A stretch of DNA of 64,000 nt from an uncultured Candidatus Melainabacteria bacterium (GCA_934728585.1 CAKVDZ010000002.1:158419-222418); one strand, 5' to 3'; positions 35,201 through 43,512 are shown, counted from the first letter of the stretch. Numbers and translations: made by a program. The notes: a model not told the origin generated them from the letters alone.

Positions 35201-35773
35201 TTTTTGATCTTCTAAACCATGGTCTTGAAGTTCTATATAATAATCTTCGCCAAATAAATCCTTGTATTTTTTTGCAACTTCGCGCGCTTTTTCTGGCTCT
35301 TTATGCAAAAGGTTTTGTAAAATTTCACCACCTAAACATGCCGAAAGACAGATTAAACCCTCATGATGTTCTTGTAGCAACTCCCAGTTAATACGAGGGT
35401 GACTATAAAAACCGTCACACCATGCAACAGAGGTCAAACGGATAATATTTTGATATCCAACATTGTTTTTTGCAATTAAAACCAAGTGATAACAAGGGTT
35501 ATTCATCTTATCACGTTCTTTAATATCGCCATTATGAACGTAAAATTCACAACCTAACAACGGTTTTAATTTTGGACTATCATTTTGTCCACTGTATTTT
35601 GTAACAGCTGTTTCATAAAGCTCCATATCACCATACATAACCCCGTGGTCAGTGATTGCAACCGCAGGAAAACCATTCTCAACCGAAAATTTGCACAAAT
35701 CATTTATTCTGATAGCGCCATCTAATAATGAATATTCGGTGTGTAAGTGTAATGGAACGTATGGAATTGACAT
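32228..35773 (-). CDS. dnaE: DNA polymerase III alpha subunit
   Basis: The 1181-residue protein has an N-terminal PHP domain (PLHLHTEYSLLDGA, AITDHGVMYG), a palm with GPGRGSAAGSVVAY and the catalytic PDIDIDF (about residue 405). Tandem HhH motifs and a C-terminal OB fold follow (RVTICGLITAVRQIPYK). The length and domain order are those of DnaE1. It is the replicative polymerase, working with the DnaB helicase encoded at the left edge of the window. It is monocistronic; I see no clear SD before ATG 35773. Confidence 0.97.
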   Translation of the reverse strand: MSIPYVPLHLHTEYSLLDGAIRINDLCKFSVENGFPAVAITDHGVMYGDMELYETAVTKYSGQNDSPKLKPLLGCEFYVHNGDIKERDKMNNPCYHLVLIAKNNVGYQNIIRLTSVAWCDGFYSHPRINWELLQEHHEGLICLSACLGGEILQNLLHKEPEKAREVAKKYKDLFGEDYYIELQDHGLEDQKRTNPELIAIAQELGIEMVITNDSHYLRKEDADMHDTLLCMNTNSDKDDPNRFHFEGNEFYVKTPEQLRQSFSWLDEDIFNKCIENTVKIAEKCHVTITKTDALPAYEVPPNHTTESYFEYLVIEGLKKRYGGISKELKERVDYEMKTIEDMGFTAYFLITWDFIHYAKTHGIPVGPGRGSAAGSVVAYALEITDLDPIEHKLLFERFLNPERFTMPDIDIDFCIERRGEVIDYVTKKYGEDKVCQIITFGTYAAKAAFKGVARILRIPFADSNKMAGLIDPCIEYALSQDDKAKTLGAAIKIEGSELRQLYDEDIQFVIDPETGKSVGLKKWIDLAVGIEGIKNNTGTHAAGVIIAPKPLDQILPVRPSKDGIVQTGYPPHAVTEFLSLLKMDFLGLRNLTTIYKTLAVIKKRQGIDVDINHIPLDDKPTYQMLMAGDTDGVFQLESSGMKNLVKRLRPDVFEDLGALVALFRPGPLDSGMVDEFVDRKHGRKAITYAHPSLEPVLKDTYGTIVYQEQIMQVFQVLADYSLGQADMVRRMMGKKKIDEMQKQKGKFIEGSARHGMSAQDATTLFEQIEKFASYCFNRSHSAAYAFVAYQTAYLKCHYPVEYMACLLSSVSNDQEKTQLYIEDCNKKGIKVLPPDINKSFAEFAPDGDNIRFGLASVKQVGEVVVDMIIKEREANGEFSSIYDFCKRIDPKATNKRVLEGLIKSGAFANIEKSRKQLLDNLEYIVNTANKEAKAKELGQTSLFAGLEDNEDFAGTQFHLSGSEEEFSNKELQAFEKEFLGFYVSSHPLSSIMDKMQFLETHKISEIKELPNEKRVTICGLITAVRQIPYKKDPSKFLKSIVLEDLSGKTEAICFNQHLGQFNDFLQADNKVIISGKVNYRSEEDPPTIIIDDVKPVDNANIFMISINDKVPYEELVAMKDILAKFPGSDPVVIKLEEDGVETKIASAPTFWVNATYDLEHTIKKFIPSKIDVEIKSIEEEI

Positions 35774-35839
35774 AACATGATTAGTTTATCATGGTGGTAT
35801 GCCATTTTCAGTCATTATTAAAATTTATAAAGGTAAATA

Positions 35840-36727
35840 TTATTTACAAGTTGGATTATCAACAGATAACGTAGTTCCATTTGGACATTTTCCATCACTA
35901 TCTGCTTTAAGATAGTCCATATTACCCATTTCTATTACCCAACCAGCACAAGTATCACCAACGTTAAAACAACCTTTGCCGTAATTAGCACTATCAGCTT
36001 CTAATATTTGCGCCCCATCAGGATAAATACCTGATTTTGCTACGGTAAAAAGAAAGTAATCTTTACCATAAGTATTAGAGCCTTTTACACCATCAATATC
36101 TACATATATAACGCCACATAATTCTTTTTGTAATTGTCCTTCTGAACCATCACAATCTTTATAAGAAATATAAAAATCTACTGCTGTGCCGTCAGCTAAC
36201 AAATACATCGGTTCGTCGTTCCAAGTAATTGGAGATTCCCCAGTCTCACCAGCAAGATCTTTATAATCATCATCATAAAAACACCCTGAACCATCAGTAC
36301 CACAACTTTTTGAGATTTTCATAAATTCTGTCATTCTGTCCGCAAGACGTACATTAGAGCCAGAATAATCCATATTAATAAACCATTCGTCTATTGGTCC
36401 GTAAACTGCAGTTGCACGACCAAATGCGTCTGTTAGGTTTGCATATACTTTTTTCAATTTTGCAACTTTTTCTCTGTCGCCTGTTGATTGATTTAAGTTT
36501 GGAATAGTAAGCGCTGCAACTACACCAATAATGCCCATTACAACAAGTGTTTCGGCTAAAGTAAAAGCTATCGTCTTCACTAGTAAGTGGTGAGTAGTTG
36601 ATTGTGACTTGATCTTCTTGCTATTGCGAGGAACGCTAGCGACATGGCAATCAATTTTATTGTTTTGGATTGCTTCGCTTCGTCCGTAATGACAGGTTTT
36701 AAATAATCTAGCAAAAAATCTTTTCAT
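35840..36727 (-). CDS. Type IV pilin/pseudopilin-like protein with a repeat-derived leader
   Basis: The 295-residue protein has the prepilin site in TIAFTLAETLVVMGIIG at about residue 52, then IPNLNQSTGDREKVAKLKKVY and a Cys-rich globular domain. The leader contains TCHYGRSEAIQ and DCHVASVPRNS, which are translations of a common type of interspersed palindromic repeat ('CATTACGGACGAAGCG'-like DNA). So repeat DNA again forms the leader, with different sequence from the 28390 and 62168 genes. ATG 36727 has GAGGTGA. A TATTC tandem repeat lies about 60 bases upstream. Confidence 0.82.
   Translation of the reverse strand: MKRFFARLFKTCHYGRSEAIQNNKIDCHVASVPRNSKKIKSQSTTHHLLVKTIAFTLAETLVVMGIIGVVAALTIPNLNQSTGDREKVAKLKKVYANLTDAFGRATAVYGPIDEWFINMDYSGSNVRLADRMTEFMKISKSCGTDGSGCFYDDDYKDLAGETGESPITWNDEPMYLLADGTAVDFYISYKDCDGSEGQLQKELCGVIYVDIDGVKGSNTYGKDYFLFTVAKSGIYPDGAQILEADSANYGKGCFNVGDTCAGWVIEMGNMDYLKADSDGKCPNGTTLSVDNPTCK
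36605..36695 (-). repeat. Interspersed repeat inside a prepilin leader
   Basis: The DNA resembles the GCGAAGCAATCC / CTCGCAATAG type of dispersed palindromic repeats. It is in frame with the pilin gene and unrelated in sequence to the 138-bp repeat at 29048-29185. Confidence 0.6.
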
Positions 36728-36785
36728 AATGCTTCACCTCATTATATATAATTATAACAATTTATTTGAGCACTCACAATACGGC

Positions 36786-36829
36786 TATTCTATTCTATTC
36801 TATTCTATTCTATTCTATTCTATTCTATT
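36786..36829. repeat. Pentanucleotide microsatellite (TATTC)8
   Basis: Eight perfect TATTC units plus a partial one lie 59 bases upstream of the pilin start at 36727. Such tracts change length by slippage. Confidence 0.95.
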
Positions 36830-36832
36830 AGG

Positions 36833-36984
36833 CATTATAGCTGAGTTTCAGCTATAATGAAATTTATTTTACAATTGTTTACATGAGCTATAAGAGATTA
36901 AGCCTTTAAGACAATAAGTCGATTTATAATTAAAATGGCATTTTTGATATAGATAACTTAAAACCTTATCGTCTTAAAGGCTTA
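36833..36984. repeat. Hairpin and long inverted repeat downstream of the QueD-like gene
   Basis: CATTATAGCTGA-GTT-TCAGCTATAATG (36833-36859) is a perfect hairpin. Further on, a 20-base arm at 36899-36918 pairs with 36965-36984 (19 of 20), with 46 bases between. The outer arms also share GCTATAAG, interrupted on the left by AGATTAAG. No gene is seen between 36728 and 37002. Confidence 0.75.
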
Positions 36985-37002
36985 TAGCATGACAAATTAA
37001 AT

Positions 37003-37572
37003 TTACTCTTTTTTATAACCGCATTTTTGACAAACTCCATTATTATCTAAGGCAATACCGCACATTGGACAACGTTCTATAAAATTTTTATTTAAGACAA
37101 AGTCTTCTGTTGCCATGTTTGCACCACTTGTAAAAGTTATTTTTGAAATATTTAGTTTATCCTTTAATAAATCATAAACAATTTTTATCATTCCCTCTGT
37201 TGTCATTGTTTCTTTTGTTACTACCACACGACAATCAGGATATGCAGTTGCCAATTTTGTTTTAAAAACAGGACCTTTCATTTGATTTGTTGGTGTACCG
37301 TTTTTTATTCCTTGTTTGTCATAAACCTCAAGAACAACAGGCAACAATGGGTCATCTTCTCTTAAAATTAACGCATGGTCAAAGTTTTGCAAAATATTCC
37401 ACGCAGTTTTCTTAATTTCATTACACGGAAAAACCATATTAACACCTGTATTTATAGTGTCCTCGACTTCAATTGTTAAAATTCCACTGTGACCATGAAG
37501 ATATTGCGCCTCACCTCTAAAACCGTAAAATCTATGTGCATACTGCAATTCCAATGTCGATACTGATTTCAT
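37003..37572 (-). CDS. QueD/PTPS-like protein with a zinc ribbon and no catalytic Cys
   Basis: The 189-residue protein has the 6-pyruvoyl-tetrahydropterin synthase fold: AHRF with a zinc-binding His (H13) and LHGHSG (H26, H28). Later LREDDPLLP-like and TTEGM segments contribute to the site. In QueD the nucleophilic Cys lies four residues before the first His of HGH; here that position is Ala22, so normal queuosine chemistry is doubtful. A C-terminal zinc ribbon (C168, C171, C181, C184) is added. TAAAAGGAGAAAAA precedes ATG. The function remains open: an archaeosine/queuosine side enzyme, a pterin enzyme, or a non-catalytic binder. Confidence 0.7.
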   Translation of the reverse strand: MKSVSTLELQYAHRFYGFRGEAQYLHGHSGILTIEVEDTINTGVNMVFPCNEIKKTAWNILQNFDHALILREDDPLLPVVLEVYDKQGIKNGTPTNQMKGPVFKTKLATAYPDCRVVVTKETMTTEGMIKIVYDLLKDKLNISKITFTSGANMATEDFVLNKNFIERCPMCGIALDNNGVCQKCGYKKE

Positions 37573-37660
37573 TTTTTCTCCTTTTACCTTTTTTTACCTT
37601 AGACATTTTATTTGCAAGAAAATATTTTTTCATTATCGACTTGGACATATTTATAAAAAA

Positions 37661-37693
37661 TATGGCGGATTTCGTAAAACGAAATCCGCCATA
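37661..37693 (-). terminator. Terminator of the oad-pckA operon
   Basis: A perfect 15-bp stem, TATGGCGGATTTCGT / ACGAAATCCGCCATA, with an AAA loop. On the minus strand it is followed by a T run. Confidence 0.9.
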
Positions 37694-37715
37694 ATAAAAT
37701 TATTTGTTATACAAA

Positions 37716-39359
37716 CTAAGCTTGTTTAACAACATTTTCTAATGCTTCAAGAGCGTCAGCTGGTAATTTATCAATACCGTTCTTTTCTGTTTCTCTTGAT
37801 TTTACGAATGCGATTCTATCTTGCATACGAGCTTTAAATTGTTCTGCAAATTCTTTGTTATCAAATGAAGCATCGAAACCGTCGATATCCATAATTTCGA
37901 TATCTGTTAAGTTACCCCATTTATGGAATTTAGCAGAACCTTCAACGATAGATTCAATAATACCCAAAGTGTGTTCTTTCTTAACTTTTGTACCCATGAA
38001 TTCACCTGTGTTCAAAATGTAGCAATCAACACCGTCTTCGATTAAGTGTTTAAATCTTTCGTAATCCATTGATAGAGGGTAAACTCTGAATGGGTTAGCG
38101 TATGGTTCAACAACTAAAGCATTTGGATCAACGCCAGCAGCAAGTCTTTCTGCTGAAGTACGTTTTGTAGCTAAAGTTGCACCCATAGCAGCACCTAATG
38201 AAGCACCTGATAATTTAACTACAGGTGGAATTGTAGGGTCTTTCATTAACCAGAAGATCGCATTGATTGGTTGGTCAATTCTATCAACTCTGTTTGGTGA
38301 CCATAATTTAGATTTAACAGCACGACCGTTACCGTTTCTGATATCTTCAGTTACAGAATAAACAAGACCGTCTTTTTTCATAATAGCACCAGCGTTTTGT
38401 TGAGTTAAGATATATTTATTATCTTCGCAACCAATTGGGTAATCAGCAGTTTTGTCGAAGTAAGCTGGTTCTAAAGCGATAGTGTATTTGTCTTTTGTAT
38501 TAATAATGAAAGCATCATCGTGTAATACAGTAATATCATATCTGCCATCGTGTTTTGCATGAGTAATTGTAGATTTACCAGAACCTGATAGACCGAATAC
38601 AGCAACTTGGAAAGATTTACCACCATCTAAGTTATAACGTTTCATACCACCGTGGCAAGAAGCATAACCGTTACGAGCTGCAGCGCCCCAAGCTAATGTC
38701 AATGTACCTTTTTTGTGTTCACCAAAGTATCTCATACCTAAGATAGCAGCACAATTGTGTTCTGGATCAAAGAATGTCAAACCGTATGGGAAGTCAGGGT
38801 GTGACCAATCTGGATCTGAGAACACGAAGATATCGCCTTCTGGAATTTCTCTAGAATCAGCATACATTTTTTTGTATTCTTCGTTGAAGTATTGGAAGTT
38901 CAACATCCAAGAATACATAATGTTTTCAAAACCCTCTGGAATTAACAAGTGAGCTTTAATCATAAAGTCTTTGTCTAAACCAACAACTGTTTCGCAATTG
39001 TACATTAATCTATCACGAGTACCATAAACAGCTTCTCTGATTACAGGAAGTAATACTTTTAAGTCGCAGTTTGGTTCACCAACGATTTTTCTAGCTGCTG
39101 CACAACGTCCAACAACTGTACCATCGTTGAATAATAATTGATTTGCACCAGCTGGTAAACCGATTTTTTCTGGTTCATAAACTGGCATACCAGTTAATTC
39201 AATAGTACCACAGCTTTCTTGTGCTAATTCATAAGCTTCAGTTACATTTTCGATTTTTTCAACATTGTTACCGAAAAATGGAGCTGTAATAGTAGCACGA
39301 GCTGCTGACATTAATTTTTTTAACTCTTCAGAATTTGTAAAATATTCTTTTGTTGTCAT
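37716..39359 (-). CDS. pckA: Phosphoenolpyruvate carboxykinase (ATP)
   Basis: The 547-residue protein has the kinase-1a P-loop FGLSGSGKST (about 253-262), LHDDAFII (kinase-2/metal site) and an ATP-type C-terminal half with RTSAERLAAG and EPYANPFRVYP. It interconverts oxaloacetate + ATP and PEP + CO2 + ADP. As last gene after oadG-oadA-oadB, it couples PEP and oxaloacetate to the Na+-pumping decarboxylase. In a fermenter it may run in the ATP-forming direction from PEP. AAAAGGAGAAAAAG precedes ATG. Confidence 0.95.
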   Translation of the reverse strand: MTTKEYFTNSEELKKLMSAARATITAPFFGNNVEKIENVTEAYELAQESCGTIELTGMPVYEPEKIGLPAGANQLLFNDGTVVGRCAAARKIVGEPNCDLKVLLPVIREAVYGTRDRLMYNCETVVGLDKDFMIKAHLLIPEGFENIMYSWMLNFQYFNEEYKKMYADSREIPEGDIFVFSDPDWSHPDFPYGLTFFDPEHNCAAILGMRYFGEHKKGTLTLAWGAAARNGYASCHGGMKRYNLDGGKSFQVAVFGLSGSGKSTITHAKHDGRYDITVLHDDAFIINTKDKYTIALEPAYFDKTADYPIGCEDNKYILTQQNAGAIMKKDGLVYSVTEDIRNGNGRAVKSKLWSPNRVDRIDQPINAIFWLMKDPTIPPVVKLSGASLGAAMGATLATKRTSAERLAAGVDPNALVVEPYANPFRVYPLSMDYERFKHLIEDGVDCYILNTGEFMGTKVKKEHTLGIIESIVEGSAKFHKWGNLTDIEIMDIDGFDASFDNKEFAEQFKARMQDRIAFVKSRETEKNGIDKLPADALEALENVVKQA

Positions 39360-39397
39360 CTTTTTCTCCTTTTATTATCCTATACAAAAATTATTTA

Positions 39398-40588
39398 TTA
39401 ACCGCAAAGAGCCAATAATATACCTGCAGCAACCGCCGAGCCAATTACACCAGCTACGTTTGGTCCCATTGCGTGCATCAACAAGAAGTTTTGAGGATTA
39501 GACTCTAAACCTACTTTATTAACAACACGTGCTGCCATTGGAACTGCTGAAACACCAGCCGCACCAATTAATGGATTAACTTTGTTCTTTGGTGAGAAGA
39601 TGTTCATAATCTTCGCAAACAATACGCCTGAAGCTGTTGCAATTGAAAATGCACATAAGCCTAAGAACAAAATACCTAATGTTTCTAAAGTTAAGAATTT
39701 ATCTGCAGAAAGTTTTGAACCAACTGACAAACCTAACAAGATTGTTACGATGTTGATAAATTCGTTTTGTAATGTTTTAGATAATCTTTCAGTAACACCA
39801 CATTGCATTACCAAGTTACCAAATGTCAAAGCACCTAATAATGGAGTTGCATCAGGTAAGAAAATTATACATAAACCTAACACCACGATAGGAAATATAA
39901 TTTTTTCACGAGTTGAAACGTGTCGTAATTGAACCATTTCAATTTTTCTTTCAGCTTCTGTAGTCAAAGCTTTCATAATTGGTGGTTGAATGATTGGAAC
40001 CAATGCCATATATGAATAAGCTGCAACAGCGATTGCACCTAATAAATCAGGAGCTAATCTTGAAGTTACGAAAATTGAAGTCGGACCATCAGCACCACCA
40101 ATGATACCGATAGATGCAGCTTCTGCTAAACCAAAATCAAATCCAGCGTATCTTGCTAATAATAATGCACCCAACAAAGCACCAAAGATACCGAATTGAG
40201 CAGCACCACCTAACAACGCTGTTTTAGGGTTTGCAATTAACGGACCAAAGTCTGTCATCGCACCAACACCCATAAAGATGAATAATGGGAATAAACCACC
40301 GTCAATACCAATATGGTAAACTGTGTACAAAAATCCACCTGGTTCAGCAATTCCAGCTACTGGAATGTTTGCTAAAATACCACCAAAACCAATAGGTAAA
40401 AGTAGTAATGGTTCATAATTTTTCTTAATTGCTAAATATAACAACAACAAGCAAACTGCAAACATGATAATGCAACCATACATGTGCAAGAAGTTTTCAA
40501 CCCCATTTACACCTTGTAGCGGTTCTTTAACCATATTGGCATAGCCTGTAATGTCATTTAAACTTTTTAAACTTTCTAATAATTGCAT
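39398..40588 (-). CDS. oadB: Na+-translocating decarboxylase beta subunit (OadB/GcdB)
   Basis: The 396-residue protein has about ten membrane segments. Conserved blocks include PIGFGGILANIPVAG, FPLFIFMGVGAMTDFGPLIANPK and GIIGGADGPTSIFV (the Asp needed for Na+ transport), and the C-terminal GPNVAGVIGSAVAAG. It decarboxylates carboxybiotin and drives Na+ export across the inner membrane. It lies between oadA (16 bases) and pckA, consistent with one operon. Confidence 0.93.
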   Translation of the reverse strand: MQLLESLKSLNDITGYANMVKEPLQGVNGVENFLHMYGCIIMFAVCLLLLYLAIKKNYEPLLLLPIGFGGILANIPVAGIAEPGGFLYTVYHIGIDGGLFPLFIFMGVGAMTDFGPLIANPKTALLGGAAQFGIFGALLGALLLARYAGFDFGLAEAASIGIIGGADGPTSIFVTSRLAPDLLGAIAVAAYSYMALVPIIQPPIMKALTTEAERKIEMVQLRHVSTREKIIFPIVVLGLCIIFLPDATPLLGALTFGNLVMQCGVTERLSKTLQNEFINIVTILLGLSVGSKLSADKFLTLETLGILFLGLCAFSIATASGVLFAKIMNIFSPKNKVNPLIGAAGVSAVPMAARVVNKVGLESNPQNFLLMHAMGPNVAGVIGSAVAAGILLALCG

Positions 40589-40604
40589 TTTTCTTATACT
40601 CCTA

Positions 40605-42401
40605 CTAGCTCAAAGTTACCAACAATTGACCAGGAGTAACAGTTGCACCTACGTCAACTCTAACTGAATCAACTTTACCTGCACATGGAGCTTTGATTTC
40701 TGTTTCCATTTTCATAGCTTCCATCAAGATTAAAACATCGCCTTCTTCAACCATGTCACCTTCACGAGCTACAACTTTTAGAATAGCACCAGGTAGTGGA
40801 GATTTAACTTCTGTACCAGCGCCTGATGAAGATGCTGTTTTAACTTCTTTCATACCCTCAACGATAGAAACATCGTAAGATTTACCGTTTACAACTGCTT
40901 TATCGCCCTCAATTTTAACTGCATAATCTTTTCCGTTAACTGTAACAGTTGCGCCGTTTTCGTAATTAGATTTTGAAGCCTTTTGACCTTTATTAACAGC
41001 AACGTGACCTTTACCTAACAAGAAGTCGATACCTTTGTCTGCGTTACCATCTTTGCAAGCAGCTGCGATGAATAAGTTTTCATCAGTTACAGGCAAACCT
41101 GCAGCTTTTAATCTTTCTTCTGCAGCTTTCAAGCCTTTTTCTGGGTCTTTTTCATTAATATCTACAACTTTTTCAGTTGTTGGTTGTAAACCTGTTTTTT
41201 CTTCTGCCCATTTTACCAATTCTGGATCTGGTTCACAAGGAGTTTTTCCGAAGTAACCTAAAATCATTTTTGCATATCCAGGGTTAGCTTTTTCCCAAGG
41301 GTGTTCAGAAATTGCATTTAAGAATGATTGTTGTGCGTAGAATTGTGAAACAGGTGTAACAGATGTTCCAAAACCACCACGAGAAACAACTTCTTTCATA
41401 TTTTCAATTAATTTAGGGAATTTATCTAACATACCCATATCTTTTAATTGGTCAATTGTTGTAGCTGTTGCACCACCTGGTAGAGGTGCTTGAATTAACA
41501 TTGGGTTTACGGCTAAAGAAACAGGTGAAACTGTATAATCTTTCATACAATCTTTGAATATTTCTTCTGTTTCCATAATTTTCTTAATATCTAAACCTAA
41601 ATCATAGTCAGTGCCTCTTAAAGCATGCCACATAGAAATAATATCAGGTTGAGCAGTACCGCCTGAAACAGGTTTCATAGATAAGTCGATACCGTCAGCA
41701 CCAGCGTCTAAAGCTGCTAAATAGCAAGCTAAACCAGTACCAGCTGTTTCGTGAGAGTGGAATCTGATTGGCATATCAGAACCTAAGATATTACGAGCCA
41801 TTTTAACTGTATCAAATACTTTTCTTGGGTGAGAAGTACCTGATGCATCTTTGAATGCTAATGAATCAAATGGAATACCTGCTTCTAAGATGTTTCTCAA
41901 TACTCTTTCGTAGAAAGCAACATCATGTGCTCCCTCACAACCATAAGGAAGCTCCATCATTGTGATTGTAACTTCGTGTTGTAAACCATATTTTTTGATA
42001 CTATTAGCTGAGTCAATCAAGTTGTTAACATCATTTAAAGCATCAAAGTTTCTGATTACGTTTACACCATGTTTAGCAAACATTTTTGCGTGTAAATCAA
42101 TAACGTCACGAGGTTGAGAGTTCAAACCAACAACGTTAACACCACGTGCTAAAGATTGTAATTTGATATCAGGACCTACTGTTTCTCTGATTTTGTCCAT
42201 TGTTTCAAACGCATTTTCGTTGCAGAAGAAAATTGGAGCCTGAAATCTTGCGCCACCTGCAACTTCGAAATGTTTAATACCAGCGTCAACAGCTGATTTT
42301 AATGCAGGCAAAAAGTCTTCTACTAAAACTCTTGCCCCAAATACTGATTGGAAACCATCTCTGAACGAGGTGTCCATTACATTAATTAATTTTTTTGACA
42401 T
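40605..42401 (-). CDS. oadA: Oxaloacetate decarboxylase alpha subunit (carboxyltransferase-biotin carrier)
   Basis: The 598-residue protein has an N-terminal HMGL-like TIM barrel (MDTSFRDGFQSVFGARV, LAFKDASGTSHPRKV with active-site Lys, and HSHETAGTG with metal His). A PYC-type conserved carboxylase domain follows. After a Lys/Gly-rich linker, the C-terminal biotinyl domain carries EAMKMET with Lys564 as biotin site. It transfers CO2 from oxaloacetate to biotin and hands it to OadB. The barrel start is unusual (FRDGFQS rather than LRDAHQS), so a related acid substrate is not excluded. Oxaloacetate is favoured by the adjacent pckA. Confidence 0.92.
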   Translation of the reverse strand: MSKKLINVMDTSFRDGFQSVFGARVLVEDFLPALKSAVDAGIKHFEVAGGARFQAPIFFCNENAFETMDKIRETVGPDIKLQSLARGVNVVGLNSQPRDVIDLHAKMFAKHGVNVIRNFDALNDVNNLIDSANSIKKYGLQHEVTITMMELPYGCEGAHDVAFYERVLRNILEAGIPFDSLAFKDASGTSHPRKVFDTVKMARNILGSDMPIRFHSHETAGTGLACYLAALDAGADGIDLSMKPVSGGTAQPDIISMWHALRGTDYDLGLDIKKIMETEEIFKDCMKDYTVSPVSLAVNPMLIQAPLPGGATATTIDQLKDMGMLDKFPKLIENMKEVVSRGGFGTSVTPVSQFYAQQSFLNAISEHPWEKANPGYAKMILGYFGKTPCEPDPELVKWAEEKTGLQPTTEKVVDINEKDPEKGLKAAEERLKAAGLPVTDENLFIAAACKDGNADKGIDFLLGKGHVAVNKGQKASKSNYENGATVTVNGKDYAVKIEGDKAVVNGKSYDVSIVEGMKEVKTASSSGAGTEVKSPLPGAILKVVAREGDMVEEGDVLILMEAMKMETEIKAPCAGKVDSVRVDVGATVTPGQLLVTLS

Positions 42402-42424
42402 TTCCTAATTCCTTTATGTTTGTA

Positions 42425-42637
42425 CTAGTTCATTTTTACCATAGCAATTGCAACTGCAACAGCTTCATCATCGCTTGTGCGATTAACTTTTACTGGTTCT
42501 GCTTGAACTTCTGGACATAATTTGTTAATAACTTCAACAACTTTTGCCATTAAATTCATGCATACAACCAGCAAGGTTAAGAATAGGAACACAACACCCA
42601 TTCCAACAATTGTTATAATTAATCCATCTGTTATCAT
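42425..42637 (-). CDS. oadG: Oxaloacetate decarboxylase gamma subunit-like protein
   Basis: The 70-residue protein has one N-terminal membrane segment (LIITIVGMGVVFLFLTLLVVC) and a charged tail ending VAVAIAMVKMN, as in OadG/MmdD, which holds the alpha and beta subunits together and helps assembly. It is first in the oad operon, with GGAGGAAAAAGT before ATG. Its small size and lack of conserved catalytic residues are normal for the family. Confidence 0.85.
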   Translation of the reverse strand: MITDGLIITIVGMGVVFLFLTLLVVCMNLMAKVVEVINKLCPEVQAEPVKVNRTSDDEAVAVAIAMVKMN

Positions 42638-42751
42638 ACTTTTTCCTCCACAAATTATTATAATACAAACATAATTAAGTAAATATTTTTTTAAGATTTG
42701 AAATTAACAAAAAAAGCATTATAATATATAATAAAGCAATAATGAGGTTCT

Positions 42752-43447
42752 ATGAATTTGAAAAAGATTTTATTTATAACATTAGCTATACTAATTTTTA
42801 TTCCACAAGCATCACAATCTGCAATTTGGAATAAAAAAGAAGATGTAAATGTTCAACAACCACGTTCTAATTATCCGCCAAAATATGATGACATATATTT
42901 AGACCAATTAAAAAAAGAATATAAAAGTGTTAGCAAGGACGAAGTTATTCTTGTAGCTCTAGATATGATGAAAAACACTACTGCTGACTTTTCAAGACGT
43001 GCAATCGCAGGTTATAACTTGACAGAAAAACCTGTAAAAATTCAATTTAAAGACCTTAGCGCAATAAAAGAAGAATACGCAAACTTTGACGCATTAGGCT
43101 GGAAAAAAAATAAAACACTTTATATTTTCATTAACCCAAGACACGCAGACGCTCCACCTGCAGCACTTGCGGCATTGTTAGCACACGAAGCACTTCATCA
43201 AGACGAATACAACTCACTTGCAGAGGAAACCTACGCTTGGACAATGGAAGCCGCAGTATGGTGCGAAATGTTAGAAATTTATCCAGAATCAAATGACCGC
43301 CAACACCCATTGTTACAAAGAGAAAACACTCTTAAACAATTGTTTATTAAAGGCGGATATTCAAACAAGTACATAAAGAAAACTGTTCACGCAAATAAAG
43401 GATACCAAAACTTGCCACAAACTTCTCCAGGGTTTGAAAGATTGTAA
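42752..43447 (+). CDS. Secreted putative zinc metallopeptidase (HExxH)
   Basis: The 231-residue protein has a signal peptide (KKILFITLAILIFIPQASQSA, cleavage near residue 27). AHEALHQDEYNSLAEET contains HExxH at about 145-149, with an EE pair 9-10 residues later, as in gluzincin-type sites. Around it are ALAALLAHEALHQ and the helix TYAWTMEAAVWCEM. No family name is recognised. The export signal and active-site motif support a periplasmic protease or peptidoglycan-related enzyme. It precedes a CtpA-like protease gene on the same strand. Confidence 0.65.
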   Translation: MNLKKILFITLAILIFIPQASQSAIWNKKEDVNVQQPRSNYPPKYDDIYLDQLKKEYKSVSKDEVILVALDMMKNTTADFSRRAIAGYNLTEKPVKIQFKDLSAIKEEYANFDALGWKKNKTLYIFINPRHADAPPAALAALLAHEALHQDEYNSLAEETYAWTMEAAVWCEMLEIYPESNDRQHPLLQRENTLKQLFIKGGYSNKYIKKTVHANKGYQNLPQTSPGFERL

Positions 43448-43462
43448 TATAGAGAATAGTGA

Positions 43463-43512
43463 ATAGTGAGTTGTGATTTAGTTAATCTAACCTCTTACCA
43501 TTCACAACTCAC
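43463..43512. repeat. Inverted repeat between protease genes
   Basis: GTGAGTTGTGA and TTCACAACTCAC form an 11-bp inverted repeat with about 25 bases between. The same word GTGAGTTGTGAG starts the repeats at 29050 and 62825, so this may be a fragment of that repeat family. No T run follows. Confidence 0.5.

Noticed and set aside
36786..36829. CRISPR-like array
   Set aside because: The repeat unit is 5 bases with no spacers; it is a microsatellite. No CRISPR repeats or cas genes were seen in the window.
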